Assembly (NCBI RefSeq): GCF_005239225.2
Contig: NC_133293.1
Span: 8,462,333-8,526,332, forward strand
Reading direction: 5' to 3'
Origin: Populus alba
Taxonomy: Eukaryota > Streptophyta > Magnoliopsida > Malpighiales > Salicaceae
DNA length: 64,000 nucleotides
A program made the position numbers and the translations under genes. The notes under the pieces were generated by a model. The model worked only from the letters and a program-made list of their open reading frames with translations. It was not told the origin of the DNA and did not search any database. Shown here one piece after another: positions 14,057-24,379 of the stretch. Within the stretch, counting starts at the first letter, position 1. Each line of letters opens with the position of its first letter.

Positions 14057-14149
14057 ACTAATGGTTTCAAACTGTGACACATCCAATCCCGTTGAAGCGA
14101 ACCTATCTATCTAAAAGTCGGAACCCACTAATGGTTTCAAACTGTGACA
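14057..14149. repeat. Exact 23-bp direct repeat, period 70
   Basis: The sequence beginning ACTAATGGTTTCAAACTGTG occurs at 14057-14079 and again, identically over 23 bp, at 14127-14149. The sequence between differs. No function is suggested. Confidence 0.8.
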
Positions 14150-14559
14150 AAGCCTTGCTAGATAGTAATTTGGTTTCTGGAATTTGATTCCAGCTGCTTA
14201 ATCTCAAGAACGGTTCATAATACGAACTCTCCGGCATCTTTTGACTGGTTTTTTTTCTTTTTTTCCTCGTATTGTGGTCGTAAAGCAGAAACGAGTATAC
14301 AAAAATAGACGATCACCTCTCTTAAGTCTTGATCATCGCATTCAATTCATAATTCAAGTTGATAAATGTGTTTCAAGCGAATTTATCCTCCTGTTTGCGC
14401 AGAACAGAGCATCTCGAATAATTTCAAAGCATTTTGACCAGTACTGGGAGTTGCAGATAATTGACAATGAAACTGTTATCTGTCGGTTGATTCAACGGCA
14501 GATGAAAACTGTTGAGATATAAATTCACAAGTTGGGGTCTTTTTCTAGCCACGTCATTT

Positions 14560-15640
14560 TTACTTTCATTTCTTTTTTTGTTTCTTTTTTTTTGGCAAAA
14601 TATAAAATATATATTAATAATTTAATATAAATGAAAAAAAAAATTAAGGGGGCAATTAACCTCTCATGCACCCGAATAGCTCCACCCCTGACAAGTACTC
14701 AAATCTATTTTCCACGTAAAAAAGGTGACTTTTTAAAATATATTTTTTTTAAAAAAAAAACTCATCAATGAAACATTCCATAAATTTTTATTTAGTCTAC
14801 ATTAATTACTTGATATTAAAAAAAACGAAAAGAAGGAAGTTAATTCCATGTTCATCTCCTCTCAAATTACTAATCACGGAAATCAGTGTTTTATTTTTTT
14901 TAAAAAAAAATTGTTCTATTTTAATTATTTTTAAACATTGAATTTACTTTTATAATTTTATTTTTTATTAGGTTATTTTAATATCATGACCTCTGTCACA
15001 TGTTTGGTAAATTAAGCTGAGTTTATTTATTTTTATTTTTAAATTTAATCCTTTAATATTTATTTAGTGGGGATTTAGAATTGAAATTCATAATTTATGG
15101 TGGTTTATTTTTTATAGGTTTATCCTTATCTCATGATCCAGTTTGTGAGTTTGACGAATTAATCTAGATTAACTCGAGTAGGGTTTTTTCTTTATCTAGT
15201 TTTTTATTATTATTTTTTTAATTTTATTGTTTATATATTGATTGGGAATCAGACTTTATAATTTACTTTATTTTATAGGGTTTGAATGTTAAACTGAGTT
15301 GATATTTTTTTTACAATATATTTTTTTTATTTTCATCATTCAATATTAGATTAATTAAAAATTTAACTTCATAATTTATTTCATAATAAGATTATCATGA
15401 GTTTTATAATCTAAATTGCAGATTTAACAAGTTAAATTAGTTTGATCTAACATATTGTTTTTAAATATTATTAAAAAAAAATATTATCTTAAATTTTTTT
15501 TTAAACCGAAATATATTTTTATTTATTATTCAAGTTAAGTTATTTTTTAACGCCGTAAATCAACAAAATGTTTTCGTATTAGAAAACGTGTCAACACCGC
15601 TTGACATTTTTCTTTTATGTTTAAAAGAAAAATTATCAAT
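14560..15640. repeat. AT-rich degraded repeat block
   Basis: The block is very AT-rich, with long T and A runs and phrases such as GTTTGACGAATTAATCTAG and AACTCGAGTAGGG, which resemble the 'gttaactcgat' phrases seen in other decayed repeats of this window (22.8 kb, 47.6 kb). There are no open frames of note. I read it as transposon-derived remnant sequence; the class is not determined. Confidence 0.4.
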
Positions 15641-15789
15641 TATCTAGTATGACTCCACGTACAGGAATCTCAGCTGAAAATGGAGAGGGAGGATCGATAA
15701 GACGCATACTCGGCTAGGTGACGAACTGGACATGAAAAGAAAAGATACGATAAGAAAAACTTGGTCAACCCAAATTAATCTTGACCGTA

Positions 15790-15870
15790 TCAAGTTACGT
15801 ACAATGAGTCCGACCCCTCCCAACCGAGTGGCACACAGCCACGTCACTAGAGCTGCCACGTTTCACCACC
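15790..15870 (+). promoter_or_regulatory. Paired ACGT-core motifs upstream of the CCT gene
   Basis: Two ACGT-core motifs stand close together around 15838-15862: GCCACGTCAC and GCCACGTTTC. Such motifs bind bZIP or bHLH factors in plants and are common in light- or ABA-responsive promoters. They lie about 660 bp upstream of the first ATG of the CCT gene. Function is inferred from motif and position only. Confidence 0.35.
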
Positions 15871-16335
15871 TCATAGGGTCCACTATTCACACCATTTTTT
15901 TTTATCGTATATTAACCTCGGGCATAGGCATCAGACAAAGACGACTCAATATTAAAAGACTTACTTTAGAATTTGACTCAGCCCTCCTTTTTTCTCCCAC
16001 ACCACACGGACAATAATAATAATTCAATAATAAAGTTTGACACAAAGACAAGGGTGAGTGTACGGACAAATCACAAAAACCTCCTATAAATTGCAGAATT
16101 GTGACAGTCGAACTTTTAGGACAGCCCACAACCTCCTTGTTCTTAGCTAATCGGAAAAGGAAAAAAAACTTTGAAAAATCCTCTCCTTGTTTCTCAACAT
16201 AGAAGTACTATCACTTCACCTTCTCTATCTCTCCCCTTAATTACCTTTGTTAATTTTATCTTCTTCTTTTTTGGGTTTTAATGGAGTATTGGGTTACGTT
16301 AATTTTAGCCATACAACATTTGAAAATCACCATAT

Positions 16336-16366
16336 ATCATCATCATCATCATCATCATCATCATCT
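16336..16366. repeat. (ATC)n microsatellite in the CCT gene leader
   Basis: About ten ATC units run in a row, ending TCATCTAAAA. They lie in the probable promoter or 5' leader of the CCT-motif gene and are likely to vary in length between alleles. Confidence 0.85.
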
Positions 16367-16521
16367 AAAAAGAGTTCTTCTTTAATTTAATGTTATCACT
16401 GGGTGCTATATATTTTGAGGGTGTTTGAAAGGAGTTAATTAAGGCTTGATTCTCAGGTTTGATTTTGAGGAATACGTAAAGCTTACCTCAATCAAGAACT
16501 ACAGATACAAAGTTGGATCAC

Positions 16522-18529
16522 ATGGCTCGTCCATCGGAGCAGCTTCGTATTGTGAGTCTCCTTCTTTCTTTCTTTTCTTGTTCTGTTTACTGTTTAATGC
16601 ATGCATGCATTGAACAGTACATGTTAGTTCAATTTGTGCGGACACCAGTTGCAGATCATTTCTTTTAGTTTTTGTGCAACGTTTTCGAGCACGGTTTCAT
16701 GTTTTCTGGTTTCTCTTCGCGGCTGGTTAAATGTTTACAAGTACTTAACTAATTATGTTTTTAATCAAGTTGGATCTTTCATACAAGGCCTCATAATTTC
16801 TAGATAAAGATCAGAAGAGAGGTAGCTCCAAGATCTCGCTTTCAAAATGGAGTGAGACTTTGCAGCAAAGAAGTAGATGCAATTAGTCTTCTTACGAGAA
16901 AGAGATTACAGAAATAGCAGCTAGTTAGAGCTGCTAGCTCCTTTCGATTTCCATGACCATAATACTTGCTTCAATGGTACATATGCTTCCGGCCGCCGGC
17001 CACAGTTAATACGTACGTACGATGCAAACATGCGATCTAATTAACTAATAATTGCCACTGTCTTAAGGGGCACCATCAGCCAAAGTAGCAGATATCAAAA
17101 TCGTTACTTTTCTGACCATAATATTTTCAACTAATTTGATCTTTAGAGAATATATATGAGTACGTACAAGGAATATCTAATCTATGATTCTTTTCTTGTC
17201 AGTAAGGATTGATGTAAGGTCCAAATTAATGGCAGAACCTCACACGGAAAGCATATTGGGTCTTCCTTTCCTAGCTAAATGCCTTTCAATTCCGAATGTT
17301 TGCCTGAACTGGGCTATTGCTAGATGACGAGAGTGAAAGGAACAAGCCATGGACACCCATCTTGCTAATGCTATGAAGTATTTTTGCTAATCTCGGGTGC
17401 CCTAGTTCCCGCATCTCACATGGTGGCACACAAACACATCTTTTTCAACTTTATAATAATCAGATATCTACTATATGATATTATTCTTTTATTCTTGATC
17501 AAATATGGAAACTAGATTGGTACTTGGTAGCCGCACTTGTACGAGCTAGACTAGGTGCTTTCCCTCGGCAACCCACCCTGCCCGGCCCCTGCTCCATTTT
17601 GGCCAAGGATACATATATAGAGTACGGACAGAGAATTGGAACCCCATGCCCGATGTCTAATTACCCCCACTACTTTGCAGGGAGAGTATCATTCGTTACC
17701 TTGTATTTCTAGCACACTTGACAAAGTGCATTATTATGGAGTGCTCCAATCCTATCCTTGATGATTAACATGCATAAATTCAGCTTGATTAGGGAATTTT
17801 AGCCTTTTTAAGTTGCATGTCTTTATCATAGATATCATGGCCTGAGGGAATAGATCACAATCACATTGACGCAAGATTAAGAATTAGATCCGAACCATGT
17901 TGCAAACGATGAAGAATCATTGGTGGCGTATGCCTAAAGGAAAGGTCAATCTGAATCGTAGTTGGAAAACATCAAACTTCAAGCTGGGTTTGCGTTTGTG
18001 TGCTGTAGATGTGATCAAATTGACTTGTATATGATGCTTAACATTGTTTCTTTACTATTTTACAGGACGATGTTTCCCAAGCCCAATCAGTGGCCAAAAT
18101 TTTTGGAATTCCTGTGACCCTGAGTTCTTCCAAGAAACCCTGCAAAAAACTCAGAAGTCACTTTTTAGCTCATACTGCTGCTGCTATGAGAACTCTTCCT
18201 ACACTAACAATCTTCCATCGCCAGCCAGAATATAGACAAGACCAATTTGCTGCCAAGATAACAATGGCAAATCATAAGTACACGCCCCTACAAAACACAA
18301 CCGCTAGCACCACTACAACTAAAGCTGCCAATACTAACAACATAAATAACAACGACAATAGTAATATGCCCATAATATTTGACTCCCGAGGTGAGCTTGT
18401 CAGTGAACTCCCTGCTTCCATAGACTTTTCTCCATCTACTTTTTCTTTCCCTACATTTATCTCTACCCGAAATGACCATTTTGATTTCTCTTTTGTGCAA
18501 CCCCAACTCGCATAACAGATTTTGTAAAT
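16522..18529 (+). pseudogene. Frame-disrupted 5' part of a CCT-motif (CMF/ASML2-like) gene
   Basis: An ATG at 16522 opens a 30-nt exon (MARPSEQLRI) that ends at GTGAGT. The next exon follows TTTTACAG at 18066. Past this point no single frame stays open. Frame A reads CFPSPISGQNFWNSCDPEFF and stops at 18235. Frame B reads PEYRQDQFAAKITMANHKYT through to FSFVQPQLA and stops at TAA near 18512. Frame C resumes at 18530 and leads into the CCT exons. Frames A and C are in the same phase and B is shifted by one, so two compensating single-base indels (near 18220 and 18500) plus a stop would explain the pattern. If frame B is native from the first ATG, only the indel near 18500 is needed. Either way the full-length protein cannot be read. 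Confidence 0.55.
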
Positions 18530-20162
18530 ATGCTGATGGTTCTCTCACAGTACACGTGCCGACCACCTGCTGCCCCAATCACGGGGCATCCATTACCATC
18601 AGTTTTTGAGGAAGATTGCTTGTCCTCGGTTCCTTGTTATGTACCTTTGAACCCATCATCGCCTACCTGTTCGTTTCTTGGTCCAGCCATGAGTACTTGC
18701 ATGCTTGCTGGGACCATGAATGCCGCATTATCTGCTGACTGTTCTGGGATCTTCGATGGTGGTATTCTTACAAGTTCTGAATGGCAACCACTAGAATTGG
18801 ATTCTCGGGGTGAAAATGGTGGGATTTACTGTCCTGATTCCCTTGGTCCAGCCATGAGTGCTTCCATGCTTGCTGGGACCATGAATGCCGCATTATCTGC
18901 TGACTGTTCTGGGATTTTCGATGGTGGTATTCTTACGGGTTCTGAATGGCAACCACTAGAATTGGATTATCGGGGTGAAAATGGTGGGATTCACTGTCCT
19001 GATTCCCTCCAGCATGTTTTTAACCCTGGTGATCTGAAGGTACTAGCAATTATTCATCGAATACATGCAGAATTATATTATTATCATTATTATTTGTCAA
19101 GTGGAAATTTGAAAAACCTTTACTATTCCATAGAAAGGAAATTCGAGAAGTAAGAATTTTTTATCATGATGAACCAAAAGAGTACTCCTGAATATTGAAT
19201 TAGCTCCCTCCCAATCTTTCATAAACGGAGTTTCGAAGCCGAACACTAATAATTTTTCAACAGCTAAATTACCTGCTTGGATGGCTGTAGCATTTCTTAG
19301 GCACAAATAGCAGAGCATGTACACTTTAAATATGGTTCTTCTTGGAGGAACTCATGTTGTGTTCATTCTCCTTTCTCTTTATAATTTGTCTTTGGAAGGC
19401 ACTTGGCAATAAAACTCCAAAATTGGTGGGTGGACCTGTGAGTTCTGCTCCTTTAACATCACAGATACCTGTGAGTTCTGCTCCTTTAACATCACAGATT
19501 TCAAGCTTGGAAGATTCAACTTTCAAGGTGGGCAAACTTTCTGTTGAGCAAAGGAAGGAGAAAATCCATAGGTACATGAAGAAAAGAAACGAGAGGAATT
19601 TCAGCAAGAAAATTAAGGTGCTCTCTTCTCCCAAAAACAGAACACTATATATGAGATATCATGTTCAAAAGTGATAGTAGATATCTCATATCACTCATGT
19701 GCATATCTGTCTGCAGGCAATGCCTTAGAGTATGAAACATGTGTTTCTTTTTTTATTATTTGTCACTGATGATTTGAGCAAATACGCAGTATGCCTGCCG
19801 CAAAACACTGGCAGACAACCGGCCTCGAGTCAGAGGAAGGTTTGCAAAGAATGATGATTTTGCTGAGATCCACAGGACTGTTTGTGGCCGTCATGAAGAA
19901 GAAGGAGTAAGATTCTTGATTTTATTTTATTTCATTTTCATCTCCAACGTAAAACATTTTGTTAGCATTCAACAAGTGTTTCCTTTTGGTAAACTGTCTG
20001 TGATTTTATTTTATTTCATTTTCATCTCTCTTTGCTTGCTTCCCTTTTTTTCCCCTGCAGCCAGCAATGAAAGAAGAAGATGTGACTGATTCTGATATTT
20101 TTGCTCACATCAGTGGTGTGAAGACCTTCAAATGCAACTACTCTATCCAGTCCTGGAGTTAA
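18530..20162 (+). CDS. CCT-motif protein, open 3' part (possible N-truncated product)
   Basis: From an ATG at 18530 four exons stay in frame: 18530-19039, 19399-19617, 19790-19906 and 20061-20162, all phase 0 with GT-AG borders, giving 315 residues. The CCT motif lies at about residues 222-264 and spans the exon 2/3 junction (RKEKIHRYMKKRNERNFSKK, then YACRKTLADNRPRVRGRFAK). CCT domains act in nuclear import and in contact with NF-Y or DNA. The single CCT domain, with no B-box or receiver domain, fits the CMF/ASML2-like group of sugar- and light-related regulators. Residues 50-159 hold two tandem copies of a 55-residue unit. The C-terminus SDIFAHISGVKTFKCNYSIQ is intact. The upstream region is disrupted, so the locus could be a young pseudogene or make a shortened protein. 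Confidence 0.75.
18677..19006 (+). repeat. 165-bp in-frame tandem duplication in the CCT gene
   Basis: Unit 1 is 18677-18841 and unit 2 is 18842-19006. Each encodes 55 residues, beginning LGPAMS and ending CPDS. The copies differ at only a handful of bases (for example STC versus SAS, DSR versus DYR). The length is a multiple of three, so the frame is kept. Confidence 0.95.
19435..19500 (+). repeat. 33-bp in-frame tandem duplication in the CCT gene
   Basis: Units 19435-19467 and 19468-19500 each encode PVSSAPLTSQI and differ only at the last base. They lie just upstream of the CCT motif in the second open exon. The frame is kept. Confidence 0.95.
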
Positions 20163-21918
20163 GTGCTAGCTCACCCCTCTCTACAATTTTGAAGGATCCT
20201 GTTTCAGCCAGGATGTTAATTAACTCTCCAGGTTAAATTTATAATAAAAGAAATCAAATGAATGGGTGTTCCATTTATATGATTTCAGTGAGGATTATGT
20301 AGACAGCTGAATAACAAGGTTGTTTCTGTAGAAATATCTATCCTTCCTTTTCTTTTTTTAACCACCATCTCCAAGATCCAGCAAATCTGTTGAATGCTGT
20401 GCATCTCATTGTGAGTAGTAGCTTGACAAGTTTGTCAATGAAGTTGTTTTTGTTTATTACACGTTCTTGCGTCCAAGAAATTTGGAGTGCTTATTGCAGT
20501 AAGCATGGCTTGCTCTCATCCTCTGCTATAACATGTGCATCTGTCAGAATCAATGGCTACCGGCTACATATTTTGCAGAGGCTAATTCTTTGTGTTCGAT
20601 CCTCAAGTCAACTTGAATGTTAATCAAAACGACGTCCTGAAAGATTCACTCTCAGCGAGGAATGGTGGAAAACAAATTTTCTTGGTAGTTCATCCACAAA
20701 TACTTCAGCCTCTGTAGATTAAAAAGTATTTGTATTTCGCTAGGCTCATTAACAATCTGTCCTGATTTGCAAGCCCAGTAGTTTTTGAGCTATGAGCCTT
20801 AGATTTTAACAAAAATGGTGACCAATCTTTGTTTTCCAGTCCCTCTCTTAATAATATTAATATATTTAGCCTAAATAATAAAAAAACTAACATTTTGACC
20901 CCTTTTCTTTCTATTTTCTGGTTCCGCCCCTGCTCACGGGGAATTGCAAAAGAAGAAGAAGAAGAAAACGTTCGGTCAAAGTGGCCTGAAACAATGTCAA
21001 AATTTTGTTGGTAAAGTTACCTAATATCCTCGTAGTCTATAGTCATTAATTTCTGCTATTAGTTATTTCGGTTTATTATCATAGTAGCTTTTATTTTCTA
21101 AAATGCCTTTTGGATTGTAAGAAAAATCAAATTAATATTTTTTAATGATTTTGATATTCTAATTTTAAAATAAAAAATAAAAAAATATATATATATTTTT
21201 AAGAAGTAATCTGAACCACGGTACCAAGTGAATTATTGGCCACCCAATACTGCTGATGATTTTTAAACGAAAGGCTCCTTTTACATTTAAACTTTCAGTG
21301 TGTTTTTTTTGGGTAGTTTTTATTATTGTGGTTTGAAAAAAATAAATTTTAAAAAAATTATGGTTAGTTGGATTTTAGATATGTGTTTGGTAAAAATTAT
21401 AGTTGAAGTTTATGTATAACAAAAAATATATATAAAATGTTTGGTGAGTTGTGTTTAAGAATATAATTGTTGTTACTTTTTAAATTGTTTTTTACTCGGA
21501 AATGCATTAAAATAATAATATTATTTTTTAAAGTTATTTCTAATATCAGCGCATTTTAATGATTTGAAAACACTAAAAAATATAAATTTAAAATAAAAAT
21601 AAAATAAAATCAATTTTTTTAAAAAACGCTTTTGAAACATAAAAACAAATAGGATTTAGAAATTTTTACGAAACTCAGTTAAAAAAACATGTAAAAATTG
21701 CATTTCAAACTTAATTTTTTAATAAATCTTGTAACATAAAACTCAATTTAATTTATTATCAAATATCTTACTATATTTGTTTTGCCGCAAAAACAAAAAC
21801 TAAATGAAAAACAACCCCAACCTTCAAATTCAATTGTGAAAACATATCACTTGGTGTCTTGGTCCTACCATATGCTCAACAAAAATAATACCAAATAGTC
21901 AAATACAAATAACAGGAA
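20163..21918. other. 3' flank of the CCT gene and AT-rich spacer
   Basis: The CCT gene 3' UTR should occupy the first few hundred bases. From about 21.1 to 21.8 kb the sequence turns AT-rich and holds at least one MITE-like element of the common family (roughly 21290-21660), with phrases such as GAAATGCATTAAAATAATAA and GATTTGAAAACACTAAAAAA. No gene is supported. Confidence 0.5.
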
Positions 21919-21932
21919 AATAATGAACAGAA

Positions 21933-22126
21933 CAACCATCTAGGTGATGGCCCAGTTGTAAGAGCTTGGGACCAAGAGGTTTGCTTTCTCTGTGGTCTCA
22001 GGTTCAAGTTTTGGAGTTGCTTATATGATGGCCACTGGAGGCTTACATGGTCGTTAACTTTAGAACCCGTGGGATTAGTCGAGATGCGCGCAAGCTGCCC
22101 GGACATCCATGATAAACTAAAAAAAT
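21933..22126 (+). mobile_element. tRNA-derived SINE with 14-bp target-site duplication
   Basis: The 5' part has a tRNA-like A box (GATGGCCCAGTTGTAAGAGC) and a B box (CTCAGGTTCAAGTTTTG). The 3' part carries the module GGAGGCTTACATGGTCGTTA ... GTGGGATTAGTCGAGATGCG ... GCAAGCTGCCCGGACATCCA, followed by an A-rich tail. The flanks are AATAATGAACAGAA at 21919-21932 and again at 22127-22140, a clean 14-bp target-site duplication. This is a short, non-coding retroelement moved by LINE enzymes. It fits the SINEs described in Salicaceae, but I cannot name the subfamily. Confidence 0.85.
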
Positions 22127-22559
22127 AATAATGAACAGAATAGTTAGTTAAATGTCACTAGCTCCCTCCTAGCCATGCTGATGTTTTGATAAAAATTAAG
22201 GTCATAGTCACATGCACACATCTTCGACGAATAAGCATGGACGCGCGGATTCTCGACTAGACCTTTGACAAAAATGATCGAACCTACAAAAGGTTAGGTG
22301 CCCGGTGGCCATGGGAGTTTGGACTTTTTTATTTTTTTATCGGCAAAAACAACAAAAAGGGCTTTCGTTTTTCTAGAGGTAGTTGCCTAGACGGCTCCTA
22401 AAGTATGCCCATGGAGGACCGGTTTTTCCTCTGGATCGGAATTTTGAGCTGCGGTTTAGAAAAAAAATATAGAAAGTTCAACTAATCAAGGCTCTAATTC
22501 GAGGATTCGGTTGGTCCCACCAAATAAAAATTTGAAAATAAGAGCATTCAGATTGGTAT

Positions 22560-23460
22560 ATACATGGAGCTCAATTAAAGCAAATCAAACATTAAAAGAA
22601 GAATTAAAAAAAACAATTTAAAAAAAGAATAAAAATGTAAGTGCAATTAATACTTCAAACACACAACCAGCTCACAAGGATGAGATAGCTCCATACAAAA
22701 TAAATTGAATAAAACAATGAAGGTCAGGTCCTAGAAAAACAAAATAATTAAAGATGAAACTATAATATTTTTTAAAAAAATAAGTTAACCTGAGTTAACT
22801 CGATCGACTCGTGACCCGCGGAATATGAAATCTGAACAATACCATAGAAAGAAAAAAAGGAAAAACTCATGAAGATGAAGACCTAATAATATAATATTGA
22901 ATGACCAAAACAAAAGGAAGAGAGAGATATAGAGTAAAGAAAAAACCGAAATCAAATAAAGTTAATCTTTAAAACTCGAGTTTCAAACTATGAAATTGGG
23001 TTACCCTGTAAAAGCTGGACTTAGAAAAATCACGAAACAAAATTCTCAGCCATCTAAAATTAAAGCAAAATAAATAATAATTAAAAGAATGAGGATCATA
23101 TACAATACAAAAAAATAATTAAAATAAACAATGTGGGATGAAATTAAAAAATATAATAAATCAGGAAAATGATAAAAAAACAAAAAGGTAGTAATTAAAA
23201 GAATAATGATTAAATCCAATATTAATATTAAATGAAAAAAAATGAAGGATTAAATTAAAAATTAAAATAAATCAAGAAAATAATAGAAAAACAAAAAAAA
23301 ATACAGTTAAAAGAATAGAGATCAAATTTAATATATAAAAGAATTAAAGAATAATGAAATTAAAAAAATTTTCTAATTCTATAAATTATTTTAGATTAAA
23401 CAAATAATAAACAAGAGACCATTATTAAAAAAAAAAAAAAACAAGTTAAAGGCTAGTATA
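22560..23460. repeat. Degenerate tandem-like AT-rich repeat block
   Basis: Phrases of the form AATTAAAAGAAT(G)A.GGATCA recur at about 23078, 23193 and 23307 (spacing near 115 bp), within a stretch of A-rich sequence. The left end holds GAGTTAACTCGATCGACTCG, a phrase type shared with other decayed repeats in the window. No coding sequence is seen. Probably transposon-derived. Confidence 0.5.
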
Positions 23461-24080
23461 GAAAATCAGAAGGTTTAGCGTGTGAATCAATGGGACACAG
23501 AAAATAGAAAAAGAAAAGATCGTCTACAATAAACTATTGATCGCCTATACGCATTGCCCAGGCATGGAGGGAAAGCCAAACACTTTCCCACATCGCCTTG
23601 GAATTTGGTGTTTGGACAACAGGCAACACCACATGTGTTACCTAGACCCTATGAACATACTTACGTGTCAGCCATCTTTTTTTATAATATTTAAATTTCA
23701 TTAGACCACTAGACCACGTGATAACAAGAAAAAACACACACAAAAGACCGAAAATCCCCTGACAATAAGTTTTAGATTTTTGGCAATTCTGTTATTTTAC
23801 TGTTTGTAAAAAAATAAAAAGACCTGGCATCCCTTAGATGTCAAGTAATTTTTTGTTTTTGTTTTTTAAGGGCCAAAAAGTGAGATGGTTAATTTGACAC
23901 AGATTAATTTGATAGTATCAAATAAACCTTGTGAAAAAAAAAAAAAAACCCTCTTAATTTGTGCTTCCTTAACTTGTAATATAAAAAGTAAACCTATCGT
24001 TACATTGCAGTAATCCATGGTACATTGAATAGGGAATCACTATTGCATCCTAGTTTTTTTAATAACAGCGAAACCATGCC

Positions 24081-24279
24081 CGTTTGGCACTGTAGTTGAA
24101 TCTGTTTTTTTAAAAAAATTTAATTTTTTTTTGTTAAAATTAAGTGCGGCTTGTACTTTTTGGATCGTTTTGATGTGCTGATATCAAAAATGATTTTTAA
24201 AAAATAAAAAAATATTATTAGCATGCTTTTCGATAAAAAAAACTATTTAAAAAGCAATCACTACCACACTCCCAAACAT
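24081..24279. mobile_element. MITE-like element with imperfect terminal inverted repeats
   Basis: The left end GTTTGGCACTGTAGTTG (24082) matches, imperfectly, the reverse complement of the right end (ACTACCACACTCCCAAAC, about 24259-24276). The interior has the family hallmarks: TTTTTGGATCGTTTTGATGT, GTGCTGATATCAAAAATG and AAAAATATTATTAGCATGC. It is about 200 bp and non-coding. This is the clearest copy of the AT-rich family found throughout the spacers. Confidence 0.65.
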
Positions 24280-24317
24280 CCTCTAAGAGAATTTGGAAAG
24301 ATATACCTGCCATTCTC

Positions 24318-24328
24318 CATCTATTTTA

Positions 24329-24371
<43 letters not shown>
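24318..24371. repeat. (AT)n microsatellite
   Basis: An uninterrupted run of AT units of about 40 bp is preceded by shorter TATATATT runs. It flanks the MITE-like element on its left. Confidence 0.85.
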
Positions 24372-24375
<4 letters not shown>

Positions 24376-24379
24376 AAAT

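Larger units (their letters stand above)
12240..14560. other. Gene-free AT-rich spacer with short direct repeats
   Basis: No gene is supported. Open frames at 12797-13133 overlap on both strands and show no domain. Two local duplications are visible: a roughly 50-bp segment starting at 13641 recurs at 13737 (period 96), and a 23-bp segment at 14057-14079 recurs exactly at 14127-14149 (period 70). Confidence 0.5.

Noticed and set aside
21950..22020. Possible tRNA gene because of A and B boxes
   Set aside because: The cloverleaf does not close, and the boxes belong to a tRNA-derived SINE with a 3' module and target-site duplication. The same holds for the copies at 27.1, 28.2 and 29.6 kb.
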